A stretch of 64,000 nucleotides of DNA from Nocardia jejuensis NBRC 103114 (GCF_001613145.1 NZ_BDBU01000050.1:1-64000), one strand, 5' to 3'. Numbered from the stretch's first letter, positions 40,698 through 51,556 are shown. Translations and numbers: made by a program. Notes: generated by a model not told the origin, from the letters alone.

Positions 40698-43600
40698 TCA
40701 GACGTTGCGCCGATACTGCCCGCCCACGGTGAAGAAGGTGTCGGTGATCTGCTGCAGTGTGCACACCCGCGCGGCCTCCATGAGCACCTCGAAGGCGTTC
40801 TCGTCGCCACTGGCCGCCGCGGCCAGCCGGGCGAGCATCTCCGGAGCCTCCTCGCGATGTGCGGCGGTGAACTCCCGCACTCGCTGTAACTGGGACTCCT
40901 TCTCCTGCGTTGTCCCGCGCGCCAATTCGAGCACCCGCTGCTGTTCGCCGTGCGGATTGCGGAAGGTGTTCACTCCGACGATCGGCAGGCTGCCCTCGTG
41001 CTTGCGCCGCTCGTACAGCATCGACTCGTCCTGGATTCGCCCGCGCTGATAGCCGGTCTCCATCGCGCCCAGTACACCGCCGCGCTCGTTGATCCGGTCG
41101 AATTCGGTCAGCACCGCCTCCTCCACCAGATCGGTGAGCTCCTCGATGATGAAACTGCCCTGCAGCGGATTCTCGTTCATCGCCAGGCCCCACTCCCGAT
41201 TGATGACGAGCTGAATCGCCAGCGCTCGCCGCACCGATTCCTCGGTGGGGGTGGTGACGGCCTCGTCGTAGGCATTGGTGTGCAGGCTGTTGCAGTTGTC
41301 GTAGACGGCGATCAGCGCCTGCAGCGTGGTGCGAATGTCGTTGAAGCTCATCTCCTGTGCGTGCAGCGAGCGCCCGGAGGTCTGCACGTGGTACTTGAGT
41401 TTCTGGGACCGCTCGTCGGCCCCGTACCTGTCCCGCATGGCGACCGCCCAGATGCGCCGGGCCACCCGGCCGATCACCGAGTACTCCGCGTCCATCCCGT
41501 TGGAGAAGAAGAACGACAGGTTCGGTGCGAAATCGTCGATCTTCATGCCGCGCGCCAGATACGACTCCACATAGGTGAATCCGTTGGCCAGGGTGAAGGC
41601 CAGCTGGCTGATCGGGTTCGCACCGGCCTCGGCGATGTGATAACCGGAAATGGACACGGAGTAGAAATTGCGAACCTCGTTGCGCACGAACCATTCCTGG
41701 ATATCGGCCATCATCCGCAGGCTGAACTCGGTGGAGAAGATGCAGGTGTTCTGGCCCTGATCCTCCTTGAGGATGTCGGCCTGCACGGTGCCGCGCACGG
41801 TGGCCAGGGCGTCGGCGCGCACTCGGGCGGCCTCGGTCGCGGTGGGTTCGCGGCCCTCGGCGGCCGAGAAGCGTTCCAGCGCACGGTCGATGGCCGTATT
41901 GAGGAAGAACGCCAGGATCGTCGGGGCCGGGCCGTTGATGGTCATGGAGACCGAGGTGGCGGGCGCGTTCAGGTCGAAGCCGTCGTACAGCGCCTTCATA
42001 TCGTCCAGGGTCGCGATGGACACGCCCGAGGTGCCGACCTTGCCGTAGATGTCCGGCCGCTCGGCCGGATCGTGCCCGTACAGGGTCACCGAATCGAACG
42101 CCGTCGAAAGCCGCTTGGCGTCACTGTGTTCCGAGAGCACCTTGAAGCGCCGGTTGGTGCGGAAGGCGTCGCCCTCACCGGCGAACATGCGGGCGGGGTC
42201 CTCGTTGTCGCGTTTGAACGCGAAAACTCCGGCGGTGAAGGGGAACCGTCCCGGCAGGTGCTCCGCGCGCAGGAACCGCAGCAGCTCACCGTGATCGGTG
42301 TAGCGGGGCAGCGCCACCCGGGGAATCGAGTTGCCGGACAGCGTCTCCCGTCGCAGCGCCGTTCGGATCTCCCGGTCGCGCACGCGGATCACCTGTTCCT
42401 CGCCCCGGTAGGACTCGGCGATCGCCGGCCACTGGGCGAGCAGGGTGGTGTTCGCGGGCGTGAGATCCTCGCGCGCGCCCCGCAGCAGGTCTTCCACCGC
42501 TGCCCACGCGGGTGAAACAGACTGGTGTGCAGCCGAATCGGCGTCGGCGCCATCGGGCAGTTCGGCCAGTACCGCCTCCAGCCGCTGGACCCGCCGCGCG
42601 GCCTCGCACTGCTGTGCGGTGTCCGCGTGATAGTCGCGCACCGCCGCCGCGATCTCGGCCAGATACCGCACCCGCGCGGGCGGAATGATCTGCGCGAAAC
42701 GGGTGGAGGCGCGGGTGCTCACCGTGGGCAGCACCCCCGCTTCCAGGGGAAGTCCACGCTCGCCGAGCAATCCGGTCAGATGCTGATAGAGGGCGGTGAC
42801 GCCGTCGTCGTTGAAAGTGGCCGCACTGGTGCCGAATACGGGCATATCGTCGGGTGAGGCGTGGAATTCCTCGCGATTGCGCACCAACTGCCGCGACACG
42901 TCCCGCAGCGCGTCCTGCGCGCCGCGGCGCTCGAATTTGTTGATGGCCACCACATCCGCGAAATCGAGCATGTCGATCTTCTCGAGCTGCGACGCCGCGC
43001 CGAACTCCGGTGTCATCACATACAGCGCCACGTCGACGTGCTCGGCGATGGCGGCATCACCCTGTCCGGTACCGGGTGTCTCCAGGATGACCAGGTCGTA
43101 ACCCGCTGCCTTGCAGGCGTTCACCATCTCGTCGATACCCACCGGAACCTCACGCGCGCCGCGGGTGGCGAGCGAGCGGAAGTACACCCGCTCGCCGTCC
43201 AGGGAGTTCATCCGAATGCGGTCGCCCAGCAGCGCGCCGCCGCCGCGCCGCCGAGTGGGATCCACCGCAAGCACAGCCACCCGCAGCTTGTCCTGCTGAT
43301 CGGTGCGCAAGCGCCGCACGAGTTCGTCCGTGAGAGAAGACTTTCCGGAGCCACCGGTGCCCGTGATGCCCAGTACCGGCACCGGCCGGGTGGCCGCGGC
43401 GGCCCTCAGCGCCGCCAGATCGGACTCCGGCAGGGTTCCCTGCTGCAGGCAGGTGAGCGTGCGCGCCAGTGCCGCCCGGTCGCCGCTGAGCACCGCCTCG
43501 ATCGGTGCGGGCGAGTGCGAAAGATCCACGTCGCACTCGGAAATCAGCTCGTTGATCATTCCCGGCAGCCCCAGCCGCTGGCCGTCCTCGGGCGAGAAGA

Positions 43601-43952
43601 TGGTCACCCCGGCGGCCCCGAGCCGTGCGATCTCCTCCGGGACGATGACTCCGCCGCCGCCGCCGAAGATTCGGACGTGCCCCGCCCCGGCCTCCTTCAG
43701 CGCGGTGGCCAGATATTCGAAGTACTCGATGTGCCCGCCCTGATACGAGCTGACCGCCACGCCCTGCACGTCCTCGGTGACCGCCGCGTCCACGACCTCC
43801 TGGACCGCGCGATTGTGCCCGAGATGGATGACCTCGGCGCCTTGGGATTGCAGGATCCGCCGCATGATGTTGATCGCGGCGTCGTGCCCGTCGAACAGCG
43901 CGGCCGAGGTCACGAACCGGACGGGGTTCACGGGAACGTGCAGATCGGGCAT
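40698..43952 (-). CDS. icmF: Fused isobutyryl-CoA mutase IcmF
   Basis: This 1084-residue protein has three parts. The N-terminal B12-binding domain (1-145) has FDGHDAAINIMRRIL, whose His23 is the cobalt ligand, and VSSYQGGH. Next is a MeaB-like GTPase G-domain (about 190-420) with P-loop GITGTGGSGKSS (195-206), NKFERRG and LETPGTGQGD. The C-terminal mutase domain (about 540-1084) has DIYGKVGTSGVSIATLDDM, IFSTEFSLRMMADIQEW and SGRSLHAQEM. These last motifs separate IcmF from methylmalonyl-CoA mutase. It interconverts isobutyryl-CoA and n-butyryl-CoA using adenosylcobalamin, with the G-domain guarding cofactor loading. It is divergent from the valine-degradation operon, where isobutyryl-CoA is an intermediate. 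Confidence 0.96.
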   Translation of the reverse strand: MPDLHVPVNPVRFVTSAALFDGHDAAINIMRRILQSQGAEVIHLGHNRAVQEVVDAAVTEDVQGVAVSSYQGGHIEYFEYLATALKEAGAGHVRIFGGGGGVIVPEEIARLGAAGVTIFSPEDGQRLGLPGMINELISECDVDLSHSPAPIEAVLSGDRAALARTLTCLQQGTLPESDLAALRAAAATRPVPVLGITGTGGSGKSSLTDELVRRLRTDQQDKLRVAVLAVDPTRRRGGGALLGDRIRMNSLDGERVYFRSLATRGAREVPVGIDEMVNACKAAGYDLVILETPGTGQGDAAIAEHVDVALYVMTPEFGAASQLEKIDMLDFADVVAINKFERRGAQDALRDVSRQLVRNREEFHASPDDMPVFGTSAATFNDDGVTALYQHLTGLLGERGLPLEAGVLPTVSTRASTRFAQIIPPARVRYLAEIAAAVRDYHADTAQQCEAARRVQRLEAVLAELPDGADADSAAHQSVSPAWAAVEDLLRGAREDLTPANTTLLAQWPAIAESYRGEEQVIRVRDREIRTALRRETLSGNSIPRVALPRYTDHGELLRFLRAEHLPGRFPFTAGVFAFKRDNEDPARMFAGEGDAFRTNRRFKVLSEHSDAKRLSTAFDSVTLYGHDPAERPDIYGKVGTSGVSIATLDDMKALYDGFDLNAPATSVSMTINGPAPTILAFFLNTAIDRALERFSAAEGREPTATEAARVRADALATVRGTVQADILKEDQGQNTCIFSTEFSLRMMADIQEWFVRNEVRNFYSVSISGYHIAEAGANPISQLAFTLANGFTYVESYLARGMKIDDFAPNLSFFFSNGMDAEYSVIGRVARRIWAVAMRDRYGADERSQKLKYHVQTSGRSLHAQEMSFNDIRTTLQALIAVYDNCNSLHTNAYDEAVTTPTEESVRRALAIQLVINREWGLAMNENPLQGSFIIEELTDLVEEAVLTEFDRINERGGVLGAMETGYQRGRIQDESMLYERRKHEGSLPIVGVNTFRNPHGEQQRVLELARGTTQEKESQLQRVREFTAAHREEAPEMLARLAAAASGDENAFEVLMEAARVCTLQQITDTFFTVGGQYRRNV

Positions 43953-44150
43953 GGCATCCTCCGGAGGGACCCGAGTCGGTTGATATACCGATAGTAGGAC
44001 GTCAAATTAATTCCGGCGTGAGATCCGCCACAGTGTTCGCGCCTAGAAATACTTGGATGTCCAACTATATGGTGACCGAAGACCGACCGCGCGGGATTCC
44101 CGTGAGTCGCCACACCACGAGCCCAGCGGGCGCACGAAGACAGGACTGGC
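43953..44150. promoter_or_regulatory. Divergent icmF/mmsA promoter region with palindrome
   Basis: ATACTTGGATGTCCAACTAT at 44049-44068 is symmetric at 16 of 20 positions and lies 82 bases before mmsA. It resembles a TetR/FadR-type site; no local regulator gene is evident. Confidence 0.5.
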
Positions 44151-45683
<1,533 letters not shown>

Positions 45684-45688
45684 CGGAC

Positions 45689-46828
45689 ATGTTCGTTCTC
45701 GACGACGACGAGAAGGCGATCACAGACACCGCCCGCTCCTTTGCCGACGAGCTGCTCGCCCCCAACGCGCTGGAATGGGACGAGCACAAGCACTTTCCGA
45801 TCGATGTGGTGCGCAAGGCCGGCTCGCTCGGCATGGGCGGCATCTACATTCGCGAGGACGTGGGCGGCTCGGGGCTGCGGCGCCTGGATGCCGTGCGCAT
45901 CTTCGAGCAGCTCTCGACCGGCTGCCCGGCCATCGCCGCCTACATCTCCATCCACAATATGGTCGCGTGGATGATCGACAGTTACGGCGACGAGGCACAG
46001 CGCAATCGGTGGCTGCCCGGCCTGACCTCGATGGATCTGCTCGGCAGTTACGCGCTCACCGAACCGGGCGTCGGGTCCGACGCGGCCGCGCTGAGCACCA
46101 GGGCCGTGCGAGACGGTCAGGACTATCTACTCACCGGCGTCAAGCAATTCATCTCCGGCGCGGGCTCCACCGATGTGTACGTGGTGATGGCCCGCACGGG
46201 AGACGGTGGCGCGCGCGGCATTTCGGCGTTCATCGTGCCCGCCGACGCCCCCGGCCTCTCCTTCGGCGCGAACGAGAAGAAGATGGGCTGGAACGCGCAG
46301 CCCACCCGGCAGGTCGTGCTGGACGGCGTGCGGGTGCCCGCGGGCAACCTGCTCGGCGCCGAGGGCAACGGCTTCCGGATCGCCATGAACGGGCTCAACG
46401 GCGGGCGCCTCAATATCGCCGCCTGCTCGCTCGGCGGCGCCCAGGAGGCCATGGATCGGACCGTGGCGTATCTCGGGCAACGCAAGGCCTTCGGGTCCAG
46501 ACTGCTGGACAACACGGCCCTGCAATTCGAGCTCGCCGATATGCGGACCTCGCTCGAAGCGGCCCGCACGCTGCTGTGGCGCGCCGCGGCGGCCCTGGAC
46601 GCGGACGCCGCGGACAAGGTCGAGCTGTGCGCCATGGCCAAGCGTTTCGCCACCGATGCGGGCTTCGAGGTGGCCAACAAGGCCCTGCAGTTGCACGGTG
46701 GCTACGGTTACCTCGCCGAATACGGGATCGAGAAGATCGTCCGCGACCTGCGGGTGCATCAGATTCTCGAGGGCACGAACGAGATCATGCGGGTGGTTGT
46801 CGCCCGCTCGGTGGTGGGAGCAGCATGA
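45689..46828 (+). CDS. Acyl-CoA dehydrogenase, probable isobutyryl-CoA dehydrogenase
   Basis: This 379-residue protein starts at ATG 45689 (MFVLDDDEKAITDTARSFAD). The N-terminal helical domain is followed by the FAD/substrate site YALTEPGVGSDAAALSTRA and FISGAGSTDVYVVMART, and the C-terminus has GGYGYLAEYGIEKIVRDLR and LEGTNEIMR, with the catalytic base Glu361. GNLLGAEGNGF is also conserved. In this operon it should oxidise isobutyryl-CoA to methacrylyl-CoA, which is inferred from its neighbours. It overlaps the next gene by four bases. Confidence 0.95.
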   Translation: MFVLDDDEKAITDTARSFADELLAPNALEWDEHKHFPIDVVRKAGSLGMGGIYIREDVGGSGLRRLDAVRIFEQLSTGCPAIAAYISIHNMVAWMIDSYGDEAQRNRWLPGLTSMDLLGSYALTEPGVGSDAAALSTRAVRDGQDYLLTGVKQFISGAGSTDVYVVMARTGDGGARGISAFIVPADAPGLSFGANEKKMGWNAQPTRQVVLDGVRVPAGNLLGAEGNGFRIAMNGLNGGRLNIAACSLGGAQEAMDRTVAYLGQRKAFGSRLLDNTALQFELADMRTSLEAARTLLWRAAAALDADAADKVELCAMAKRFATDAGFEVANKALQLHGGYGYLAEYGIEKIVRDLRVHQILEGTNEIMRVVVARSVVGAA

Positions 46829-47946
46829 GCGACGCACGAGGCACGGTGGAACCGGAAGTCTTGATCGACAAGCGCGACGGCCTCGGCCTGATCACGCTGA
46901 ACCGGCCGAAGGCCATCAACGCGCTGAATCATCCGATGGCCCTTGTCATTCTGGACGCGCTGCGCGAGTGGGCCACCGACGACGAGGTGAAAACCATCGT
47001 GCTCACCGGCGCGGGAGAGCGCGGGCTGTGCGCGGGCGGCGATATCGTCGCCATCCACACCGACGCGAAGAACGCTGTCGCGCACCGGGATTCGGCGCAC
47101 ACCGCCGCCGACTCGCCGAGCGGCCGGTTCTGGCGCGACGAGTACATCCTCAACGCGCTCATCGGCCGGTACCCCAAGCCCTACGTGGCGATCATGGACG
47201 GCATCGTGATGGGCGGCGGCGTCGGCCTGTCCGGCCACGCCGGGCATCGCGTCGTCACCGAGCGCTCCATGATCGGCATGCCCGAGACCGGCATCGGCTT
47301 CGTCCCGGACGTGGGCGGCACCTACCTGCTCTCGCACGCACCGGGTGAGATCGGCACCCATATCGCGCTGACCACGGCGCGGATGAATGCCGGTGACGCC
47401 ATCGCGGCCGGATTCGCCGACTACTTCGTGCCCTCGGAGCATCTGCCCGCACTGCTCGAAGCCCTGCGCGGCAATACCGCCGACGTGGCCATCGCCAAAT
47501 TCGCGCAGCCCGCGCCCGTGTCGGACTTCGCCGCGCAGCGGGAGTGGATCGACTACTGCTACAGCGCGGACACGGTCGAGGAGATCGTGCACCGCCTGCA
47601 GCACGACGGCCGCGCCGAGGCCGCGAAAGCCGCCGCGGATGTGCTGGCGAAATCGCCTGTCGCGCTGAAGGTCACGCTGCGCTCGCTGCGCAGCGCACGC
47701 ACCGCCGAGAACCTCGAGACGGCGCTGAACCAGGAGTACCGGGTCTCGGTCGCAGCACTGAGTACCCACGATCTGGTCGAAGGCATTCGCGCCCAGGTCA
47801 TCGACAAGGATCGCAACCCGCAGTGGTCTCCCGCCACCCTCGCCGAGGTCACCGAGGCCGAGGTGGACGCGTATTTCACCGAGCTGGGCGATCGCGAATT
47901 GGGCTCGGCCGCACCGCAGGCCGTCATCGTGAAGGACCGTTCATGA
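46825..47946 (+). CDS. 3-Hydroxyisobutyryl-CoA hydrolase (enoyl-CoA hydratase fold)
   Basis: This 373-residue protein starts at ATG 46825 (MSDARGTVEPEVLIDKRDGL). It has the crotonase oxyanion strands GLCAGGDIVAIHTDA near 69-83 and MDGIVMGGGVGLSGHAGHRV near 129-148. MPETGIGFVPDVGGTYLLSH carries the catalytic Glu-Asp pair of HIBCH, and the long C-terminal extension (about 260-373, with LNQEYRVS and GIRAQVIDKDRNPQW) is diagnostic of HIBCH over plain hydratases, which are about 260 residues. It hydrolyses 3-hydroxyisobutyryl-CoA, keeping methacrylyl-CoA low. It overlaps both neighbours by four bases. Confidence 0.95.
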   Translation: MSDARGTVEPEVLIDKRDGLGLITLNRPKAINALNHPMALVILDALREWATDDEVKTIVLTGAGERGLCAGGDIVAIHTDAKNAVAHRDSAHTAADSPSGRFWRDEYILNALIGRYPKPYVAIMDGIVMGGGVGLSGHAGHRVVTERSMIGMPETGIGFVPDVGGTYLLSHAPGEIGTHIALTTARMNAGDAIAAGFADYFVPSEHLPALLEALRGNTADVAIAKFAQPAPVSDFAAQREWIDYCYSADTVEEIVHRLQHDGRAEAAKAAADVLAKSPVALKVTLRSLRSARTAENLETALNQEYRVSVAALSTHDLVEGIRAQVIDKDRNPQWSPATLAEVTEAEVDAYFTELGDRELGSAAPQAVIVKDRS

Positions 47947-48851
47947 GCACTACCGTCAGCAAGAAGGTGGCCTTCCTCGGCCTCGGGCACATGGGCGGCC
48001 CGATGGCCGCCAATCTGGTCAAGGCCGGATACGAGGTGCTCGCCTTCGATCCCGTTCCGGCAGCACAGGATCAGGCCCGCGAGGACGGCGCGACCGTCGT
48101 GCACGACGCCGCCCGCGCCGTCGCCGACGCCGATGTCGTGATCACCATGCTGCCCAACGGTCGCATCGTGCTCGACGTCTACGGCGACATCCTGTCCGCG
48201 GCCGCGCCCGGCACCCTGTTCGTCGACTGCTCCACCATCGACGTGGCCGACGCCAAGGCGGCGGCGGAACTCGCTGCGGCAGCGGGACATCGGGCCGTGG
48301 ACGCACCGGTCTCCGGTGGCGTCGCGGGCGCCGCGGCGGGCACGCTCACCTTCATGGTGGGCGGCGCGGAGGCCGACTTCGCCGACGCGCTCCCGCTGCT
48401 GGAGGTCATGGGCGGCAAGGTCGTGCACTGCGGCGGCGCGGGCGTCGGCCAGGCCGCCAAGGTGTGCAACAACATGATCCTGGGCATCTCCATGATCGGG
48501 TTGTCCGAGGCCATCGTGCTCGGGGAGAAGCTCGGCCTGAGCCACGACAAGTTCTTCGACGTGGTCTCCACCGCCTCGGGCCAGAGCTGGGCTCTGACCT
48601 CGTACTGCCCGGTTCCCGGACCGGTCCCGACCAGTCCGGCCAACAACGACTACCAGCCGGGCTTCGCCACCGCGCTGATGAGCAAGGACCTCGGTCTGGC
48701 CGCCGGTGCGCTGGCGGCCAACGGCGTCGACGGGCAGATCGGTCAGCTCGCCGCGCAGATCTACAGTCGCTTCAACCAGGACGAAGCGGGCAAGGATTTC
48801 TCGGCTATCGTCACCGATATCCGTAAGCGATCTGGAGGAGAACGAGAATGA
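47943..48851 (+). CDS. mmsB: 3-Hydroxyisobutyrate dehydrogenase
   Basis: This 302-residue protein starts at ATG 47943 (MSTTVSKKVAFLGLGHMGGP). The NAD motif is GLGHMGGPMAANLVKAGYEV near 13-32. The substrate signature DAPVSGGVAGAAAGTLTFMVGG is near 119-140, and the catalytic Lys lies in GQAAKVCNNMILG near 171-183. The C-terminus ends FSAIVTDIRKRSGG. It oxidises 3-hydroxyisobutyrate to methylmalonate semialdehyde, the step before MmsA. The motif set excludes 6-phosphogluconate dehydrogenase, which has a different substrate loop. Confidence 0.95.
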   Translation: MSTTVSKKVAFLGLGHMGGPMAANLVKAGYEVLAFDPVPAAQDQAREDGATVVHDAARAVADADVVITMLPNGRIVLDVYGDILSAAAPGTLFVDCSTIDVADAKAAAELAAAAGHRAVDAPVSGGVAGAAAGTLTFMVGGAEADFADALPLLEVMGGKVVHCGGAGVGQAAKVCNNMILGISMIGLSEAIVLGEKLGLSHDKFFDVVSTASGQSWALTSYCPVPGPVPTSPANNDYQPGFATALMSKDLGLAAGALAANGVDGQIGQLAAQIYSRFNQDEAGKDFSAIVTDIRKRSGGERE

Positions 48852-49675
48852 CGGCATCGCAGGGCGATTCATCGGGTGATGGCGGCCGGGTGACGGGCGG
48901 GCGTGACTTCGAGACCATTCTGCTGGAGCGCAAGGGACGAGTCGCCCTCATCACGCTCAATCGGCCGAAGGCCCTCAACGCCCTCAATTCCCAGGTGCTG
49001 ACCGATATCACCGCCGCCCTCGACGAGCTCGAGAACGACGACGAGATCGGCGCGGTCGTGCTCACCGGGTCCGAGCGGGCCTTCGCGGCCGGCGCGGACA
49101 TCAAGGAGATGCAGAGCAAGTCCTACATGGACATGTTCCTCACCGATCACTTCGCGGGCTGGGACCGACTTGTCGCCTTCCGCAAGCCGATCATCGCGGC
49201 GGTCGCGGGCTACGCCCTCGGCGGCGGCTGTGAGCTGGCCATGATGTGCGACATCCTGCTGGCCGCGGACACTGCCAAGTTCGGGCAGCCCGAGATCAAG
49301 CTCGGCGTCATCCCCGGTATGGGCGGTTCGCAGCGCCTCACCCGCGCGGTCGGCAAGGCCAAGGCCATGGATCTCATTCTCACCGGCCGGAACATGGATG
49401 CCGAGGAGGCCGAGCGCGCGGGGCTGGTCTCGCGCATCGTCCCGGCCGCCGAGCTGGTCGCGACCGCGCTCGAGGTGGCCACCACCATCGCGTCCATGTC
49501 GCTGCCGTCGGTGATGATCGCCAAGGAAGCGGTCGACCGCTCCTTCGAGGTCACCCTGACCGAGGGACTGCGTTTCGAACGCCGGGTCTTCCACTCGCTG
49601 TTCGCCACCGAGGATCAGAAGGAAGGCATGAACGCCTTCGTCGAGAAGCGTCCGGCCGCCTTCGGCAACAAGTAG
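48848..49675 (+). CDS. Enoyl-CoA hydratase (crotonase)
   Basis: This 275-residue protein starts at ATG 48848, overlapping the mmsB stop. It is preceded by GGAGGAGAACGA. Crotonase motifs: ITLNRPKALNALNSQVLTDI; the oxyanion loop AFAAGADIKEMQSKSYMDMF; the second loop AAVAGYALGGGCELAMMCDI; and the catalytic acid-base stretch FGQPEIKLGVIPGMGGSQRL. Length is standard. In context it hydrates methacrylyl-CoA to 3-hydroxyisobutyryl-CoA; a broad role in beta-oxidation is also possible. It ends the operon before the terminator. Confidence 0.95.
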   Translation: MTASQGDSSGDGGRVTGGRDFETILLERKGRVALITLNRPKALNALNSQVLTDITAALDELENDDEIGAVVLTGSERAFAAGADIKEMQSKSYMDMFLTDHFAGWDRLVAFRKPIIAAVAGYALGGGCELAMMCDILLAADTAKFGQPEIKLGVIPGMGGSQRLTRAVGKAKAMDLILTGRNMDAEEAERAGLVSRIVPAAELVATALEVATTIASMSLPSVMIAKEAVDRSFEVTLTEGLRFERRVFHSLFATEDQKEGMNAFVEKRPAAFGNK

Positions 49676-49688
49676 TCGTAGCGGTAAG

Positions 49689-49718
49689 CGAAGGGCCGGG
49701 GTAGATCCCGGCCCTTCG
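49689..49718 (+). terminator. Rho-independent-like terminator of the valine operon
   Basis: A perfect 12-base-pair stem (CGAAGGGCCGGG with CCCGGCCCTTCG) and six-base loop lie 13 bases past the hydratase stop codon. Confidence 0.85.
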
Positions 49719-49719
49719 T

Positions 49720-49764
49720 CATGTCCGGGGTTGCCATGTCGGGGTTTGTCATGTCGGGGTTTGT
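49720..49764. repeat. 15-base tandem repeat, three copies
   Basis: Two exact copies of CATGTCGGGGTTTGT (49735-49749, 49750-49764) and a related one at 49720-49734 lie just after the terminator, in non-coding sequence. Only CATGAC follows. Confidence 0.85.
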
Positions 49765-49784
49765 CATGACCCGGGGGCTGTGGC

Positions 49785-50831
49785 CTACCCGTGTCTCGGG
49801 GGCCCCACCACTTCCACGGTCGGTGGTTTTCCGTCCGTGTGATCGCCGGTCTCGCGGTCCATGGCCAGCGCGCCGACGATCGTTCCGCCCAGCGTCGCCG
49901 TCACAGCTACCGCAGCCACGAGTTTGCGCCGCGACACCGGTTCGTTCGACGAGGTGCGGCCCAGGCCGAGCGGAGTGAGTCGCACACTGCGCACCCGGCG
50001 CGCGGACGGGCGTTCCGCGGCCAGCAGCACCGCACCGCGCGTCGAGACGAACTCGGGTTCCGGGTCGTAGATCATCGGCAGGTCGAGCTGCTGTTCCAGC
50101 TCGTCGCGAATGCTCTTGTTCCTGGTGCATCCGCCCAGCAGGGCCATGGCCGTGGGCCGGACCCCGGTCTCCTCCATCATGTGCCGGACGAAGGACGCGG
50201 AGTGATGGATCCCGGCCTCGACCAGTTCGGCGAAATCGCTGCGCGTGATGACCGCGCGCTGTCCGGAGATCGGATCGCAGACCGTCAGCACCCGATCGGT
50301 GGCGAGCATTTCCTTGTAATGGCGGGTTGACCGCATATCCACGGTGACGCCGCCGCGCACCAGCAGCCAGCGCAGCAGCGCGTCGTGGCCCTCCCCGCAG
50401 AGCACGGTGCTGCGTTTGGTGGCCAGGACCGCCTCGGTCCGGCAGTCGATCTGCGTCAGGGTCAGGCCCGAGGCGCCCAGGTCGTACAACAGGATCGAGC
50501 CCTCGGCCGGCAATCGGCCGGTGAACTTGAGATATCGCAGCTGCGCCACCGGTTCGTCGATGACCGTGAGGCGATTGCGTCCCGCGGTGGTGCGAATGGC
50601 CTCGGCCTGGGAGGAACAGCGGCAGGTCACGGCGATACCGGTAATGAATTCGTCGCGCTTGGCCGCGGACTTCCGCATCAACCGGATGGCCTCGAAAACC
50701 GTGTCCTCCACACCGTTCTCGCGACGTCCCACCCGGCATCGATCGATCGGGGGGAGATGCGGCTGGTCGGAGTGGGTGAGCATGGCACGTGCACCCCCTG
50801 CGCCCGCCGAGACCCCGAGGACCAGCACCAT
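49785..50831 (-). CDS. Hsp70-like (degenerate actin-fold) membrane protein
   Basis: This 348-residue protein starts at ATG 50831 (MVLVLGVSAGAGGARAMLTH). The actin/Hsp70 fold is suggested by the phosphate-2-type strand LLYDLGASGLTLTQID (D117-L-G) and the adenosine-type loop ALLGGCTRNKSIRDELEQQL near 230-249, as in DnaK VGGxxR. FAELVEAGIHHSASFVRHMM also parallels an Hsp70 helix. The first phosphate loop is degenerate. One membrane span lies at about 303-324, followed by a short acidic tail. Layout matches the truncated protein at 1-901. Similar single-span Hsp70-like proteins occur in nocardiae and mycobacteria with unknown roles. It follows the MarR gene by 76 bases on the same strand. Confidence 0.8.
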   Translation of the reverse strand: MVLVLGVSAGAGGARAMLTHSDQPHLPPIDRCRVGRRENGVEDTVFEAIRLMRKSAAKRDEFITGIAVTCRCSSQAEAIRTTAGRNRLTVIDEPVAQLRYLKFTGRLPAEGSILLYDLGASGLTLTQIDCRTEAVLATKRSTVLCGEGHDALLRWLLVRGGVTVDMRSTRHYKEMLATDRVLTVCDPISGQRAVITRSDFAELVEAGIHHSASFVRHMMEETGVRPTAMALLGGCTRNKSIRDELEQQLDLPMIYDPEPEFVSTRGAVLLAAERPSARRVRSVRLTPLGLGRTSSNEPVSRRKLVAAVAVTATLGGTIVGALAMDRETGDHTDGKPPTVEVVGPPRHG

Positions 50832-50907
50832 GGCCTCAATGGTGAACCCTTTGCGTCCCGAATCCAAGGGAATGACGCAGGAAATTGGCTGACCGGATGC
50901 TGGACGG

Positions 50908-51450
50908 TTACTGCCCGGCCCATCGGGTGGGGGAGCCACCTGTATCGAAATCGCCTGCCGATTGCCGGAACTCCGCCAGCAATTCCAGCAACAATTGCAA
51001 ACGTTCCGGCGGCAGGCTCGTCTCGGCGAAGACCTGCCGGTTCAACTGAATGGTGGCCTTGGCCACCAATTCTCTTCCGGCATCCGTTATTTCGATCAGC
51101 GTCGCGCGCCGGTCACTCGGATGCGGCACCCGCTTCACCAGCTTCGCCGCCTCGAGCCGGTCCACCGTATTGGTCACGCTCGTCGGATGCACCTGGAGCC
51201 GGGCACTGGCGACCGCCATCGGCAGCGCGCCCGTTTTGCTGAACCCCAGCAGCATCAGTAGCTCGTACCGCGAGAACGTCAGCCCCGACGGCTTCAACGC
51301 CTCGTCCACCCGGGCCATCACGATCTGCTGCGCCCGCACCAGCGAGGTGACCGCCGCCATCCCGTCGGCGACCTCCCCCCACCCGTGCTCCGTCCACTGA
51401 CGATGCGCCTCCTCGATCGGATCGAGCGGCAGGGGACGTGGCCGAGACAT
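50908..51450 (-). CDS. MarR-family transcriptional regulator
   Basis: This 180-residue protein starts at ATG 51450 (MSRPRPLPLDPIEEAHRQWT). The helix-turn-helix is TGALPMAVASARLQVHPTSV, followed by TNTVDRLEAAKLVKRVPHPS and the wing HPSDRRATLIEITDAG. The C-terminus holds LLLELLAEFRQSAGD. This is the mycobacterial-type MarR with EHWG-like N-terminal HGWGEVADGM. It may control the Hsp70-like gene downstream, which is on the same strand 76 bases away, but no target is proven. The tRNA-Cys gene lies divergently 106 bases upstream. Confidence 0.92.
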   Translation of the reverse strand: MSRPRPLPLDPIEEAHRQWTEHGWGEVADGMAAVTSLVRAQQIVMARVDEALKPSGLTFSRYELLMLLGFSKTGALPMAVASARLQVHPTSVTNTVDRLEAAKLVKRVPHPSDRRATLIEITDAGRELVAKATIQLNRQVFAETSLPPERLQLLLELLAEFRQSAGDFDTGGSPTRWAGQ

Positions 51451-51556
51451 GCCCCCGATCATCGCACGCCCCCGCCCCGCCCCGGCCGCCCGAAAGAAAT
51501 CACGGTGATTCCAACCCTGTCCCGAGGTGTCGGGCCCCGGCACTATGTACAGCAAT

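Noticed and set aside
40204..41694. Single long gene combining the DUF3224 protein with upstream sequence
   Set aside because: The upstream two thirds lies within the icmF gene in another frame; only the last 134-150 residues match DUF3224.
43953..44150. Cobalamin riboswitch before icmF
   Set aside because: A B12-dependent enzyme made it worth looking, but no B12-box core was recognised in the 198-base gap.
49720..49764. CRISPR array
   Set aside because: Units are 15 bases with no spacers and no cas genes in the window.
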